Shown here: positions 1 through 5,489 of the stretch, one piece after another
Layout: each line of letters opens with the position of its first letter
Numbering within the stretch: the first letter of the stretch is position 1
DNA from: Clostridia bacterium
GTDB lineage: Bacteria; Bacillota; Clostridia; Christensenellales; Aristaeellaceae
Assembly (NCBI GenBank): GCA_017471125.1
Contig: JAFUWR010000036.1
Span: 1 to 6,285 of the forward strand
Direction of reading: 5' to 3'
Length of the DNA: 6,285 nucleotides
Position numbers and translations under genes: made by a program
The notes under the pieces: generated by a model
Seen by the model: only the letters and a program-made list of their open reading frames with translations
What the model was told of the DNA's origin: nothing
Databases searched by the model: none

Positions 1-83
1 AGCGCCTCGCCCGTCGCGCGGGGCGCGGGCAGGCCCTCGGCCCGGGCCAGCGCCGTCAGTATCGAATATCCGCGATAGAACAT
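1..83 (-). CDS. Unidentified protein, N-terminal fragment (cut by window edge)
   Basis: An ATG at 83-81 on the minus strand opens a frame that stays open to the window edge (27 codons visible). The product begins MFYRGYSILTALARAEGL and continues into a Pro/Ala/Arg-rich stretch. The start is supported by a strong ribosome binding site, AAGGGGG, which overlaps the stop codon of the upstream methyltransferase gene (TAA at 98-96) and lies about 7 nt before the ATG. The tight junction points to co-transcription with the methyltransferase. I do not recognise the family from so few residues: no motif, signal peptide or membrane segment can be called. The coding claim rests on the start, the Shine-Dalgarno and the spacing only. 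Confidence 0.55.
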   Translation of the reverse strand, partial: MFYRGYSILTALARAEGLPAPRATGEA

Positions 84-95
84 CAATAAACCCCC

Positions 96-824
96 TTATG
101 CGTTGCCGTGCAGGAAGGCGTAAGCGCCGACGGAGACGGCCACGGCCAGGTTCAGCGAGTCGATGGCGTCGGACTGGGGGATGCGCACCGCCTGCCCCAG
201 CGCCGAGAACGCGGGCGGCAGGCCGGTCTGCTCGTTGCCGAACACCAGCGAGAACGGCGGCGTCGCGGCGCGGGCCACGTCGTTCAGCGGCTTCGAGGCG
301 TCCAGCATGAAGGGGTAGAGGGCGCGGTCGGGGAACTCAGCCCGGTAGTCGTCGAAGCTGTCGTAGACCTTCACCCGCAGCTTGAAGAACGCCCCCATCG
401 ACGCCCGCAGCACGTGGGGGTCGAACACGTCCACGCAGGGCTTGACCACCGCCACGTCCAGTATGCCGAAGCCCAGCAGCGAACGCATCGCCGTGCCCGC
501 GTTGCCGTTGTCGGAGATCTGGCAGAGCACCGCGTGGTTCCGCGCCGGGTCGAGGGCGCAGTCGTACTTGTTGAACACCAGCCCCGCGTAGCAGTTGTCC
601 TTCTTCGACTCCCGCTTCAGCACCCGCTCGGCCAGCTCCTCCCGCACGCCCAGCGCCGCGCACTGCTGGCGCAGCTTGACGACGCCCTCGTTTTCAAGCC
701 CCTGGGGGTGCAGCAGCAGCCGCGCGGCGCACTCGGGCCGGGCCTCGAGCAGCATCAGCGCCGGGAACACGCCCAGCTGATAGCTGTACGGCAGCTTCCG
801 GGAATAGGGTTCGAGCTTTGGCAT
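96..824 (-). CDS. SpoU/TrmH-family (SPOUT) RNA 2'-O-methyltransferase
   Basis: This is a 242-residue protein of the SpoU/TrmH class, which uses S-adenosylmethionine to methylate ribose 2'-OH groups in tRNA or rRNA. The three SPOUT motifs are visible and in order. Motif 1 is DNGNAGTAMRS (about 105-115), containing the Asn and the Arg expected to act in catalysis. Motif 2 is VFGNEQTGLP (about 194-203). Motif 3 is RIPQSDAIDSLNLAVAVSVG (about 214-233), which forms the trefoil-knot cofactor pocket. The N-terminal ~95 residues are a less conserved substrate-recognition part. The substrate nucleotide cannot be read from the sequence, so no symbol is given. The frame also opens at a GTG at 836, but that codon overlaps the Shine-Dalgarno (GAGGTGG) of the ATG at 824, so 824 is preferred. 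It lies 38 nt after the hydrolase gene and just before the partial gene at 1-83, probably as one operon. Confidence 0.9.
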   Translation of the reverse strand: MPKLEPYSRKLPYSYQLGVFPALMLLEARPECAARLLLHPQGLENEGVVKLRQQCAALGVREELAERVLKRESKKDNCYAGLVFNKYDCALDPARNHAVLCQISDNGNAGTAMRSLLGFGILDVAVVKPCVDVFDPHVLRASMGAFFKLRVKVYDSFDDYRAEFPDRALYPFMLDASKPLNDVARAATPPFSLVFGNEQTGLPPAFSALGQAVRIPQSDAIDSLNLAVAVSVGAYAFLHGNA

Positions 825-862
825 AGTCCACCTCACATTTAGATATAATGGTCAAAGGAGCG

Positions 863-1669
863 TCAGTCGTTGTACTTGAGCCAGCCGCGTATATAGTCCC
901 TTAACGCTTTGGAGTGCGTCTCCATCGGGAAGTGGCCCGCGGAGCGGATGTTGTGGGCCTCGGCGTCGGGCAGCAGCCGTTCGATCTGGCCCTGGCAGCG
1001 CGCGTCCATCAGCGGGTCGCGCCCGCCGGTCAGCGCCATGGTGGGGCAGAAGCCCATGCCCTGACGGGGCGGCTCGGCGGCGTACTTGAGCATCCGGGCG
1101 AAGGTCTGCCGCGCCCCGGGGCGGGTCAGCGGGCGGCGCATGCGGTCGACGATGTAGTCGTCCATGGGGTAGCCCGCCCAGTGCTCGATGAGCTGCCGGA
1201 ACCGGCGCGGGTCGGGGACGTGGGCGTCGTACCAGCGCTCGGGCTCCGCCGGATGGACGGAGAAGGCGGGGGAGATGTGGATCATGGACTTCACGCTGTC
1301 CGGGTAGAGCGCCGCCATCCGAAGGATCGCCGCGCAGGCGGAGCCGTGGGCGGCCAAATGCCACATGGACATGGGCGCGTCGGTCATGGCGTCCACATCG
1401 TCCAGCACGCCCCACACCACGCTGGCCCGCTGACCGTCCGACTGGGGCGCGCGGGGGTCGCTCTGCCCGAACCCCGGCAGGTCCACCATCACGCACAGGC
1501 AGCCCAGGTCCGTCAGCTCCGGGATGAGCTTTCGCCAGTGGAAGCTGTTGATCATCGGCGAGGACAGCATCAGCATCCGGTTCTTCACCGGCCCGTCGGG
1601 CCGCGCCAGCTCGAAGTGGACGCGCAGCCCCGAAAAGGCCAGGAATCGGCTCTCCCCATTCAAGCGCAT
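863..1669 (-). CDS. Alpha/beta-hydrolase-fold protein with degenerate nucleophile elbow
   Basis: The 268-residue product has the layout of an alpha/beta hydrolase: a strand followed by the loop LSSPMINSFHW (35-45), then VMVDLPGFGQSD (60-71), the elbow region LAAHGSACAA (105-114), LYPDSVKSMIHISP (121-134), an acid-bearing loop TGGRDPL (214-220, Asp218) and AGHFPME (244-250, His246). Asp and His of the triad are present. At the elbow, where family members have G-x-S-x-G or G-x-D-x-G, alignment puts Gly109 at the nucleophile; Ser110 is one residue late. The usual His-Gly of the oxyanion loop is also absent. It may be a pseudoenzyme, a binding protein or a variant enzyme; the substrate is unknown. 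The start is uncertain. A GTG at 1699 lies upstream of the predicted transcription start. The ATG at 1669 directly abuts GGAGAGG (1676-1670). An in-frame TTG at 1663 sits 6 nt from that site and could be the true start. It is the first gene of the leftward operon. Confidence 0.82.
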   Translation of the reverse strand: MRLNGESRFLAFSGLRVHFELARPDGPVKNRMLMLSSPMINSFHWRKLIPELTDLGCLCVMVDLPGFGQSDPRAPQSDGQRASVVWGVLDDVDAMTDAPMSMWHLAAHGSACAAILRMAALYPDSVKSMIHISPAFSVHPAEPERWYDAHVPDPRRFRQLIEHWAGYPMDDYIVDRMRRPLTRPGARQTFARMLKYAAEPPRQGMGFCPTMALTGGRDPLMDARCQGQIERLLPDAEAHNIRSAGHFPMETHSKALRDYIRGWLKYND

Positions 1670-1702
1670 CCTCTCCGTTCGTCGAATCTCCGTACCCACA
1701 AT

Positions 1703-1731
1703 ATTTTAACATATAAGAGGCGCTTTGGCAA
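1703..1731 (-). promoter_or_regulatory. Sigma-70/SigA-type promoter for the hydrolase-methyltransferase operon
   Basis: Read on the minus strand, TTGCCA (1731-1726) and TAAAAT (1708-1703) are separated by exactly 17 nt. This matches the housekeeping consensus at 4 of 6 and 5 of 6 positions. The expected transcription start, near 1696-1697, leaves a leader of about 28 nt before the ATG at 1669 and excludes the GTG at 1699 as a start unless another promoter exists. It is back-to-back with the rightward fmdB promoter. Confidence 0.6.
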
Positions 1732-1780
1732 TAAACCCGCGCGCCTCCGCGCAGAATCTTCACGGTAATAACCATGTAAA

Positions 1781-1814
1781 TTGACTTGCCGGGCGCGGCG
1801 AACTATGGTATATT
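1781..1814 (+). promoter_or_regulatory. Two overlapping SigA-type promoters for fmdB-murA
   Basis: Two box pairs, each with a 17-nt spacer, interleave here. One is TTGACT (1781-1786) with TATGGT (1804-1809). The other is TTGCCG (1786-1791) with TATATT (1809-1814). The second has the better -10 and the first the better -35. Transcription would begin near 1816-1822, about 46-52 nt before the fmdB ATG. No terminator was seen between fmdB and murA, so murA probably shares this promoter. Confidence 0.6.
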
Positions 1815-1867
1815 ATAAATTGCCCAGAAATACGCGGGCCTTTTCGGCCCATACGGGAGGCGGAGCT

Positions 1868-2083
1868 ATGCCGATCTATGATTTCAAATGCGCTTCCTGC
1901 GGGCATCGCTTTGAACTGTTCACGACGATCTCACGGCGTTCCCAGGCGGCGTGCCCCAAGTGCGGCGGCCCGGTGGAGCGCGTTTACGAGGGCAAGTGGT
2001 CCATGGGTATAAAGCCCACGGGCGGCTCGGGCGGCTGCGCCTGCGGCGGAAGCTGCGCCGGGTGCGCGGGCTGCGGCAAGTAG
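1868..2083 (+). CDS. FmdB-type zinc-ribbon protein with Cys/Gly-rich tail
   Basis: This 71-residue protein begins MPIYDFKCASCGHRFELF, the hallmark opening of the FmdB/CxxC_CxxC_SSSS regulatory-protein family. Two CxxC knuckles (Cys8/Cys11 and Cys29/Cys32) should bind one zinc ion. After the ribbon the chain turns into a Gly/Cys-rich tail with five more cysteines (57, 59, 63, 66, 69), a common but unexplained ending in this family. No enzymatic function is established for such proteins; the 'regulatory' name is historical. The ATG at 1868 is chosen because GGGAGG (1855-1860) lies 7 nt upstream and the MPIY start matches the family. It is the first gene after the divergent promoter and lies 45 nt before murA. 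A direct role in cell-wall synthesis cannot be inferred from that position alone. Confidence 0.9.
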   Translation: MPIYDFKCASCGHRFELFTTISRRSQAACPKCGGPVERVYEGKWSMGIKPTGGSGGCACGGSCAGCAGCGK

Positions 2084-2107
2084 GCCGGCCGTCGTCCTCA
2101 TATCTTG

Positions 2108-2114
2108 AAGGGAG
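2108..2114 (+). promoter_or_regulatory. Distant Shine-Dalgarno for murA
   Basis: AAGGGAG is the only good ribosome binding site near the murA start, but it lies 14 nt from the ATG at 2129, against 5-7 nt for fmdB, rimP and nusA here. The alternative in-frame TTG at 2105 lies upstream of this site and cannot use it. Start at 2129 gives a protein whose length and residue numbering match E. coli MurA, so the ATG is kept. Confidence 0.5.
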
Positions 2115-2128
2115 CCATCGGGCAAACT

Positions 2129-3388
2129 ATGAAGGAAAAACTGCGTATCGTCGGCGGAGAGCGCCTGGAGGGCGAGGTCATGGTCAGCGGCGGGAAGAAC
2201 GCCGCCGTCGCCATCATCCCCGCGGCCCTGCTGGCCGATTCCCCGTCCGTGATCGAAAACGTGCCGGACATCGACGACGTCCACGTGCTGATCGAGATCA
2301 TGCGCTACCTGGGCGCGGAGGTCGAGTTCAAGGACAACGTGCTGACCGTCGACCCTCGTCAGGTGGACAAATTCGACCCGCCCTACGAGCTGGCCAGCCG
2401 CATGCGCGCGTCCTATTACCTCGCGCCGGTGCTGCTGGGCAACTTCATGCGGGCCGAGGTGCCCCTGCCCGGCGGCTGCGACCTGGGGCTGCGGCCCATC
2501 GACCAGACGCTCAAGGGCATGCGGGCCCTGGGCGCCAACGTGGACATCAAGGGCGGCGTGCTGGCGGCCAGCGCCGAGGAGCTGACGGGCGCGGACATCT
2601 TTTTGGAGATGCCGTCCGTGGGCGCGACGGTGAACTCCATGCTGATGGGCGTCTCCGCCAGCGGCATGACCACCATCCACAACGCGGCCAAGGAGCCCCA
2701 CATCGTTGACCTGGCCAACTTCCTGTCCAGCATGGGCGCGTCGGTCAAGGGCGCGGGCACGGACGCCATCCGCATCCGCGGCGGGCGGCACCTGCACGGG
2801 GCCAACTACACCGTAGTGCCCGACCAGATCGAGACGGGCACGCTGATGATCGCGGCGGCGGCCACCGGCGGCGACGTGGTCATCACCGGCGCGATACCGA
2901 CCCACATGGAGGCGCTGTCGGCGAAATTATTGGAGATGGGCGTCCACGTCACCAGCGAGGACGACCGCATCCGCGTGCGCTCGAACCAGATCTTCCGCGC
3001 CGTCAACGTCAAGACCCAGGGCTATCCCGGGTTCCCGACCGACCTGCAGCAGCCGCTGACCGCGCTGCTGACCGTCGCCAACGGCACCAGCATCGTCACC
3101 GAGACCATCTTCGAGTCCCGCTTCAAATTCCTGGACGAGCTGCGCAAGATGGGCGCGAACACCCGGGTCATCGAGACCACCGCCATCATCACCGGCGTGG
3201 AGGGCCTCGCCGGGGCCAGGGTCAACGCCACCGACCTTCGCGCCGGGGCCGCGCTGGTCATCGCCGCGCTGATGGCCGACGGCGTCACCGAGATCTCCGG
3301 CGTCAGCCACCTGATGCGCGGCTACGAGCGCATCGACGAGAAGCTCCGCGGGCTCGGGGCAGACATCCATCTTGTGAGAGAGGATTGA
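2129..3388 (+). CDS. murA: UDP-N-acetylglucosamine 1-carboxyvinyltransferase (MurA)
   Basis: MurA transfers the enolpyruvyl group of phosphoenolpyruvate to UDP-GlcNAc, the first committed step of peptidoglycan synthesis in the cytoplasm. The 419-residue product has the same length as E. coli MurA. It shows the family's catalytic residues: Lys23-Asn24 in SGGKNAA, Arg93 in MRAS, the mobile-loop Cys117 in PGGCDLGLRP with Arg122, Asp305 in FPTDLQ, Arg331 in ESRF, Asp369-Leu-Arg371 in ATDLRAGAA, and Arg397 in RGYERIDEKL. The two repeated inside-out alpha/beta domains are therefore intact. A Cys rather than Asp in the loop is the fosfomycin-sensitive form, by family knowledge. Many Bacillota carry two MurA copies; I cannot tell which this is. 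It lies 45 nt after fmdB and is probably co-transcribed. I saw no clear terminator after the stop. Confidence 0.97.
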   Translation: MKEKLRIVGGERLEGEVMVSGGKNAAVAIIPAALLADSPSVIENVPDIDDVHVLIEIMRYLGAEVEFKDNVLTVDPRQVDKFDPPYELASRMRASYYLAPVLLGNFMRAEVPLPGGCDLGLRPIDQTLKGMRALGANVDIKGGVLAASAEELTGADIFLEMPSVGATVNSMLMGVSASGMTTIHNAAKEPHIVDLANFLSSMGASVKGAGTDAIRIRGGRHLHGANYTVVPDQIETGTLMIAAAATGGDVVITGAIPTHMEALSAKLLEMGVHVTSEDDRIRVRSNQIFRAVNVKTQGYPGFPTDLQQPLTALLTVANGTSIVTETIFESRFKFLDELRKMGANTRVIETTAIITGVEGLAGARVNATDLRAGAALVIAALMADGVTEISGVSHLMRGYERIDEKLRGLGADIHLVRED

Positions 3389-3450
3389 GTTTTCCGCCTC
3401 AAAATAGGGGAAATATAACATACTTCCGCGCTTTTTCCCGAAAAAATCGG

Positions 3451-3479
3451 TTGTAATATTTGGAAAAGCGTGGTATAAT
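3451..3479 (+). promoter_or_regulatory. Extended -10 SigA-type promoter of the rimP-nusA-infB operon
   Basis: TTGTAA (3451-3456), a 17-nt spacer and a perfect TATAAT (3474-3479), with TG at 3471-3472 giving an extended -10 (TGnTATAAT). The AT-rich spacer and upstream DNA fit a strong promoter. Transcription should begin near 3486, about 130 nt before rimP. No other promoter was seen within the operon, so it probably serves rimP through infB. Confidence 0.75.
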
Positions 3480-3506
3480 GTTCTGGTATATCAGGGGTGA
3501 TTTGGA

Positions 3507-3537
3507 TCGGCGAAGGTCATTCGACGCGCCGAGTTTT
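3507..3537 (+). other. Leader hairpin 1 with short T-run
   Basis: TCGGCG (3507-3512) and CGCCGA (3527-3532) are perfectly complementary over 6 bp with a 14-nt loop, and TTTT follows at 3534-3537. An internal CGAA/TTCG pairing (3511-3514 with 3520-3523) competes with it. It is weaker than hairpin 2 and could be a pause site, a structural domain of the leader, or chance in GC-rich DNA. Confidence 0.35.
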
Positions 3538-3565
3538 GGCAGGACGCGCACGCGCGGCTGCCGTT

Positions 3566-3592
3566 GCCGCCGGTCACCGGCGGCGTGTTTTT
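3566..3592 (+). terminator. Candidate intrinsic terminator/attenuator in the rimP leader
   Basis: GCCGCCGG (3566-3573) pairs perfectly with CCGGCGGC (3577-3584) over a TCA loop, giving an all-G/C 8-bp stem, followed by GTG and then TTTTT (3588-3592). It sits inside the transcript, downstream of the promoter and 12 nt before the rimP Shine-Dalgarno, so it would act as an attenuator rather than an end-of-operon terminator. GCGGC at 3554-3558 can pair with GCCGC at 3566-3570, occupying the 5' arm as a possible antiterminator. The T-run is short and starts 3 nt after the stem, so termination efficiency is uncertain. Confidence 0.45.
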
Positions 3593-3614
3593 GGAAATGG
3601 CTTGGAGGGATTCA

Positions 3615-4118
3615 ATGCCAAGGCACTCGATGCCGGTCAGGGAAGCCAGGGAAATTGCACAGAAGATCGCACGGGAGATGCAGGTAGAGCTGGTCGATGT
3701 GGAGCTCGTCAAGGAGCCGACCGGCCATTTCCTGCGCTTTTATGTTGATCGGCCGGAGGGCATCGCCTTAAACGACCTGGAGGCTTTCCACCGCAGGATT
3801 TTGCCGCTCGTGGAGCGGGTGGAGTACGATTACATGGAGGTCTCGTCCCCCGGCGCGGACCGGCCCTTAAAGACCGACGCCGACTTTGAAAAGGCGAAGG
3901 GCACCGAGGTCGAATTAAAGACCTACAAGGCCGTGGACGGGCAAAAGCGGTTCACCGGCGTATTGGAGGGTCTGGACGGCGACGACATCGTGCTGACCGA
4001 CCTGGCGGGCGAAGAACTGCGCTTTACGCGCAAGGCCGTGGCGCTCATCAGGCCACTGATCGAATTTGACGAGGACGACCTGGCGGACGACGCGCCCGCG
4101 GGCCAGTCCCCTGAATGA
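3615..4118 (+). CDS. rimP: Ribosome maturation factor RimP
   Basis: RimP binds the 30S ribosomal subunit during assembly and is needed for its efficient maturation. The 167-residue product has an N-terminal alpha/beta domain (about 8-86) that ends in the family signature EVSSPGADRPLK (75-86). A C-terminal Sm-like beta barrel (about 90-151) contains KTYKAVDGQKRFTGVLEGLD, and an acidic tail rich in Asp/Glu follows (150-159). The start at 3615 has GGAGGG 5 nt upstream; an in-frame ATG at 3564 falls inside the leader hairpin and has no ribosome binding site. An internal ATG at 3630 is a poorer alternative. The region between GIALND and EVSSPG looks about four residues shorter than I recall for relatives, probably a loop difference. 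It is first in the operon, 22 nt before nusA. Confidence 0.94.
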   Translation: MPRHSMPVREAREIAQKIAREMQVELVDVELVKEPTGHFLRFYVDRPEGIALNDLEAFHRRILPLVERVEYDYMEVSSPGADRPLKTDADFEKAKGTEVELKTYKAVDGQKRFTGVLEGLDGDDIVLTDLAGEELRFTRKAVALIRPLIEFDEDDLADDAPAGQSPE

Positions 4119-4140
4119 CGGATATAAGGAGGGATTTCCC

Positions 4141-5208
4141 ATGCCCAACGGCGGGATCGATTCCAATGAGTTTTTCAGCGCCCTGGACGCCTTGAGCAAG
4201 GAGCGCAGGATCGACAAGCAGCGGCTCTTCAACGCCATCGAGCAGGCGCTGATCTCCGCGTATAAGAAAAATTTCGGCAAGAACGCCAACGTGCGCGCCA
4301 CCATCGACCCGGACAAGGGCACCGTGGAGGTGCTGTCCCGCAAGACCGTGGTGGACGCGGTGGAGGACCCCCAGACGGAGATGTCCCTGGAGGAGGCCCG
4401 CGCCATACAGCCCCGCTACGAGGTGGGCGACCTGGTGGAAGTCCAGGTGACGCCCAAGAACTTCGGCCGCATCGCGGCGCAGACCGCCAAGCAGGTGGTC
4501 GTGCAGCACCTGCGCGAGGCCGAGCGCGGCGTGATCTACGAGGAGTACAGCCAGAAGGAGAACGAGATCCTCACCGCCATCGTGCAGCGTGTGGAGAACA
4601 AGCAGGTGTATGTGGAGCTGGGCCGCACCGAGGGCCTGCTCGACGTGAACCAGCAGATGCCCACCGAGGAATTGAACGTCAACGACCGCATCAAGGTCTA
4701 CGTGCTGGAGGTCTCCCGCACCCATCCCGGACTGGTCAAGCGCCTGTTCGAGCTGGAGGTGCCCGAGATCGTCACCGGCGTGGTGCAGATCAAGTCCATC
4801 GCCCGCGAGGCCGGCTTCCGCACCAAGATGGCCGTGGTGTCCACCGACCCGCTCATCGACGCCGTGGGCTCCTGCGTGGGGCCGCGGGGCATGCGCGTGG
4901 AGAACGTGGTCAATGAATTAAAGACCGAGAAGATCGACATCGTCAAGTGGTCCCAGAACCCGGCGGAGTACATCGCCAACGCCCTGAACCCGGCCCGCGT
5001 CATCAGCGTGTTCGTGTCCGAGAGCGAGAAGTCCGCCGCCGTGGTGGTGCCCGACAACCAGCTCTCGCTGGCCATCGGCAAGGAGGGGCAGAACGCCCGC
5101 CTCGCCGCCAAGCTGACCGGCTGGAAGATCGACATTAAGAGCCAAAGCCAGGTGGAGGCCGACGCGGAGCGCCAGGCCGCCGAGACGGCCGAGGAGGAGG
5201 AAGCCTGA
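4141..5208 (+). CDS. nusA: Transcription termination/antitermination factor NusA (S1 domain shortened)
   Basis: NusA binds RNA polymerase and nascent RNA, and modulates pausing, intrinsic termination and antitermination. The 355-residue product has the polymerase-binding N-terminal domain (about 1-130), an S1 domain (from ~136), and two KH domains with GxxG loops GPRG (247-250) and GKEG (313-316, in LAIGKEGQNARLAAKLTGWK). There are no C-terminal acidic repeats, as in other Gram-positive NusA proteins, only an acidic EEEEA end. The oddity is at residues 188-197: VLEV runs directly into SRTHPG. In B. subtilis and E. coli NusA, as I recall them, about 11 residues intervene (a KTTKGPQI-like stretch) that form the last S1 strand. 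The frame is preserved. The start at 4141 has AAGGAGGG 7 nt upstream. The stop TGA shares its A with the rnpM ATG, and the Glu codons of the tail supply rnpM's ribosome binding site. Confidence 0.97.
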   Translation: MPNGGIDSNEFFSALDALSKERRIDKQRLFNAIEQALISAYKKNFGKNANVRATIDPDKGTVEVLSRKTVVDAVEDPQTEMSLEEARAIQPRYEVGDLVEVQVTPKNFGRIAAQTAKQVVVQHLREAERGVIYEEYSQKENEILTAIVQRVENKQVYVELGRTEGLLDVNQQMPTEELNVNDRIKVYVLEVSRTHPGLVKRLFELEVPEIVTGVVQIKSIAREAGFRTKMAVVSTDPLIDAVGSCVGPRGMRVENVVNELKTEKIDIVKWSQNPAEYIANALNPARVISVFVSESEKSAAVVVPDNQLSLAIGKEGQNARLAAKLTGWKIDIKSQSQVEADAERQAAETAEEEEA

Positions 5209-5489
5209 TGCCGGTAAAGCCGCGCAAGATCCCCATGCGCATGTGCGTGGGCTGTCGGGAGATGAAGCCCAAGGCCACCCTGCTGCGCGTGGTGAAGCCC
5301 CAGGAGGGCGAGGCCCACATCGACCGCACCGGCAAGTCGCCGGGCCGCGGGGCCTACGTGTGCGACGACATCGAGTGCCTGCGCAAGGCCCGCAAGACCC
5401 GGGCGCTGGAGCGCGCGCTGAACTGCACCATCGACGCCGACGTGTTCGACGCGCTGGAGGGGCAGATCGCGCCGGGTGAGGGCCAATGA
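5208..5489 (+). CDS. rnpM: RnpM/YlxR-family RNA-binding protein
   Basis: This is a 93-residue member of the YlxR (DUF448) family. The B. subtilis member has been reported to bind the RNase P RNA and reduce its activity (hence RnpM), and YlxR has also been described as a nucleoid-associated transcription regulator. Family signatures are clear: MRMCVGCREMKPKATLLRVV (10-29) with Cys13/Cys16, TGKSPGRGAYVC (41-52) with Cys52/Cys57, and a basic segment RKARKTRALERAL (59-71). The start overlaps the nusA stop by one base (TGATG), and GGAGGAGGA in the nusA tail is its Shine-Dalgarno, so it is probably translationally coupled to nusA. Its stop overlaps the ylxQ start in ATGA (5486-5489). The position between nusA and ylxQ is the usual one in Bacillota. 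Confidence 0.93.
   Translation: MPVKPRKIPMRMCVGCREMKPKATLLRVVKPQEGEAHIDRTGKSPGRGAYVCDDIECLRKARKTRALERALNCTIDADVFDALEGQIAPGEGQ

Larger units (their letters stand above)
1700..1867. other. Divergent intergenic region between hydrolase and fmdB
   Basis: This is a 168-bp spacer with no gene, more AT-rich at both promoter ends than the flanking genes. It carries the leftward promoter (1703-1731), a small GC palindrome (GCGCG, 4-nt loop, CGCGC at 1739-1752), the overlapping rightward promoters (1781-1814) and the fmdB leader. The leader contains a 5-bp hairpin, GGGCC-TTTTC-GGCCC (1836-1850), ending 4 nt before the Shine-Dalgarno. A TTG at 1781 opens the fmdB frame, but it lies inside the -35 box and is not a credible start. 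Confidence 0.6.
3389..3614 (+). other. murA-rimP intergenic region and rimP leader
   Basis: This 226-bp stretch has no convincing gene. Its first ~60 nt are AT-rich, unlike the surrounding genes, and hold only weak inverted repeats, so I see no clear murA terminator. The promoter at 3451-3479 follows. The remaining ~130 nt form a GC-rich untranslated leader with two hairpins (3507-3532 and 3566-3584), each followed by a T-run, and then the rimP ribosome binding site at 3604-3609. Confidence 0.6.

Noticed and set aside
108..842. Long plus-strand open frame opposite the methyltransferase gene
   Set aside because: It is a GC-rich antisense shadow: His/Arg/Gln-rich, low-complexity translation without family motifs, while the minus strand has clear SPOUT motifs.
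844..849. Perfect TATAAT on the plus strand between the hydrolase and methyltransferase genes
   Set aside because: There is no -35-like sequence 16-18 nt upstream (GCATAG at 821-826), and it would only drive antisense RNA into the hydrolase gene.
914..1768. Long plus-strand open frame opposite the hydrolase gene, and a second minus-strand frame at 852-1775
   Set aside because: Both are Arg/Pro/Gly/His-rich shadows of the hydrolase gene; the frame at 863-1699 alone gives recognisable alpha/beta-hydrolase blocks.
1931..2905. 324-codon minus-strand open frame across fmdB and murA
   Set aside because: It is antisense to a complete MurA with all catalytic residues and shows no recognisable domain.
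3389..3450. Terminator after murA
   Set aside because: Only weak pairings were found (TTTCC with GGAAA, and TTTTT with AAAAA around CCCG), with no GC-rich stem followed by a T-run.
3564..3614. Upstream ATG at 3564 as the rimP start
   Set aside because: It lies within the leader hairpin and lacks a ribosome binding site, whereas the ATG at 3615 has GGAGGG 5 nt before it and matches the family N-terminus better.
4066..4140. Upstream extension of nusA to 4066
   Set aside because: It overlaps the rimP 3' end in another frame; the ATG at 4141 has AAGGAGGG 7 nt upstream and the expected NusA N-terminus.
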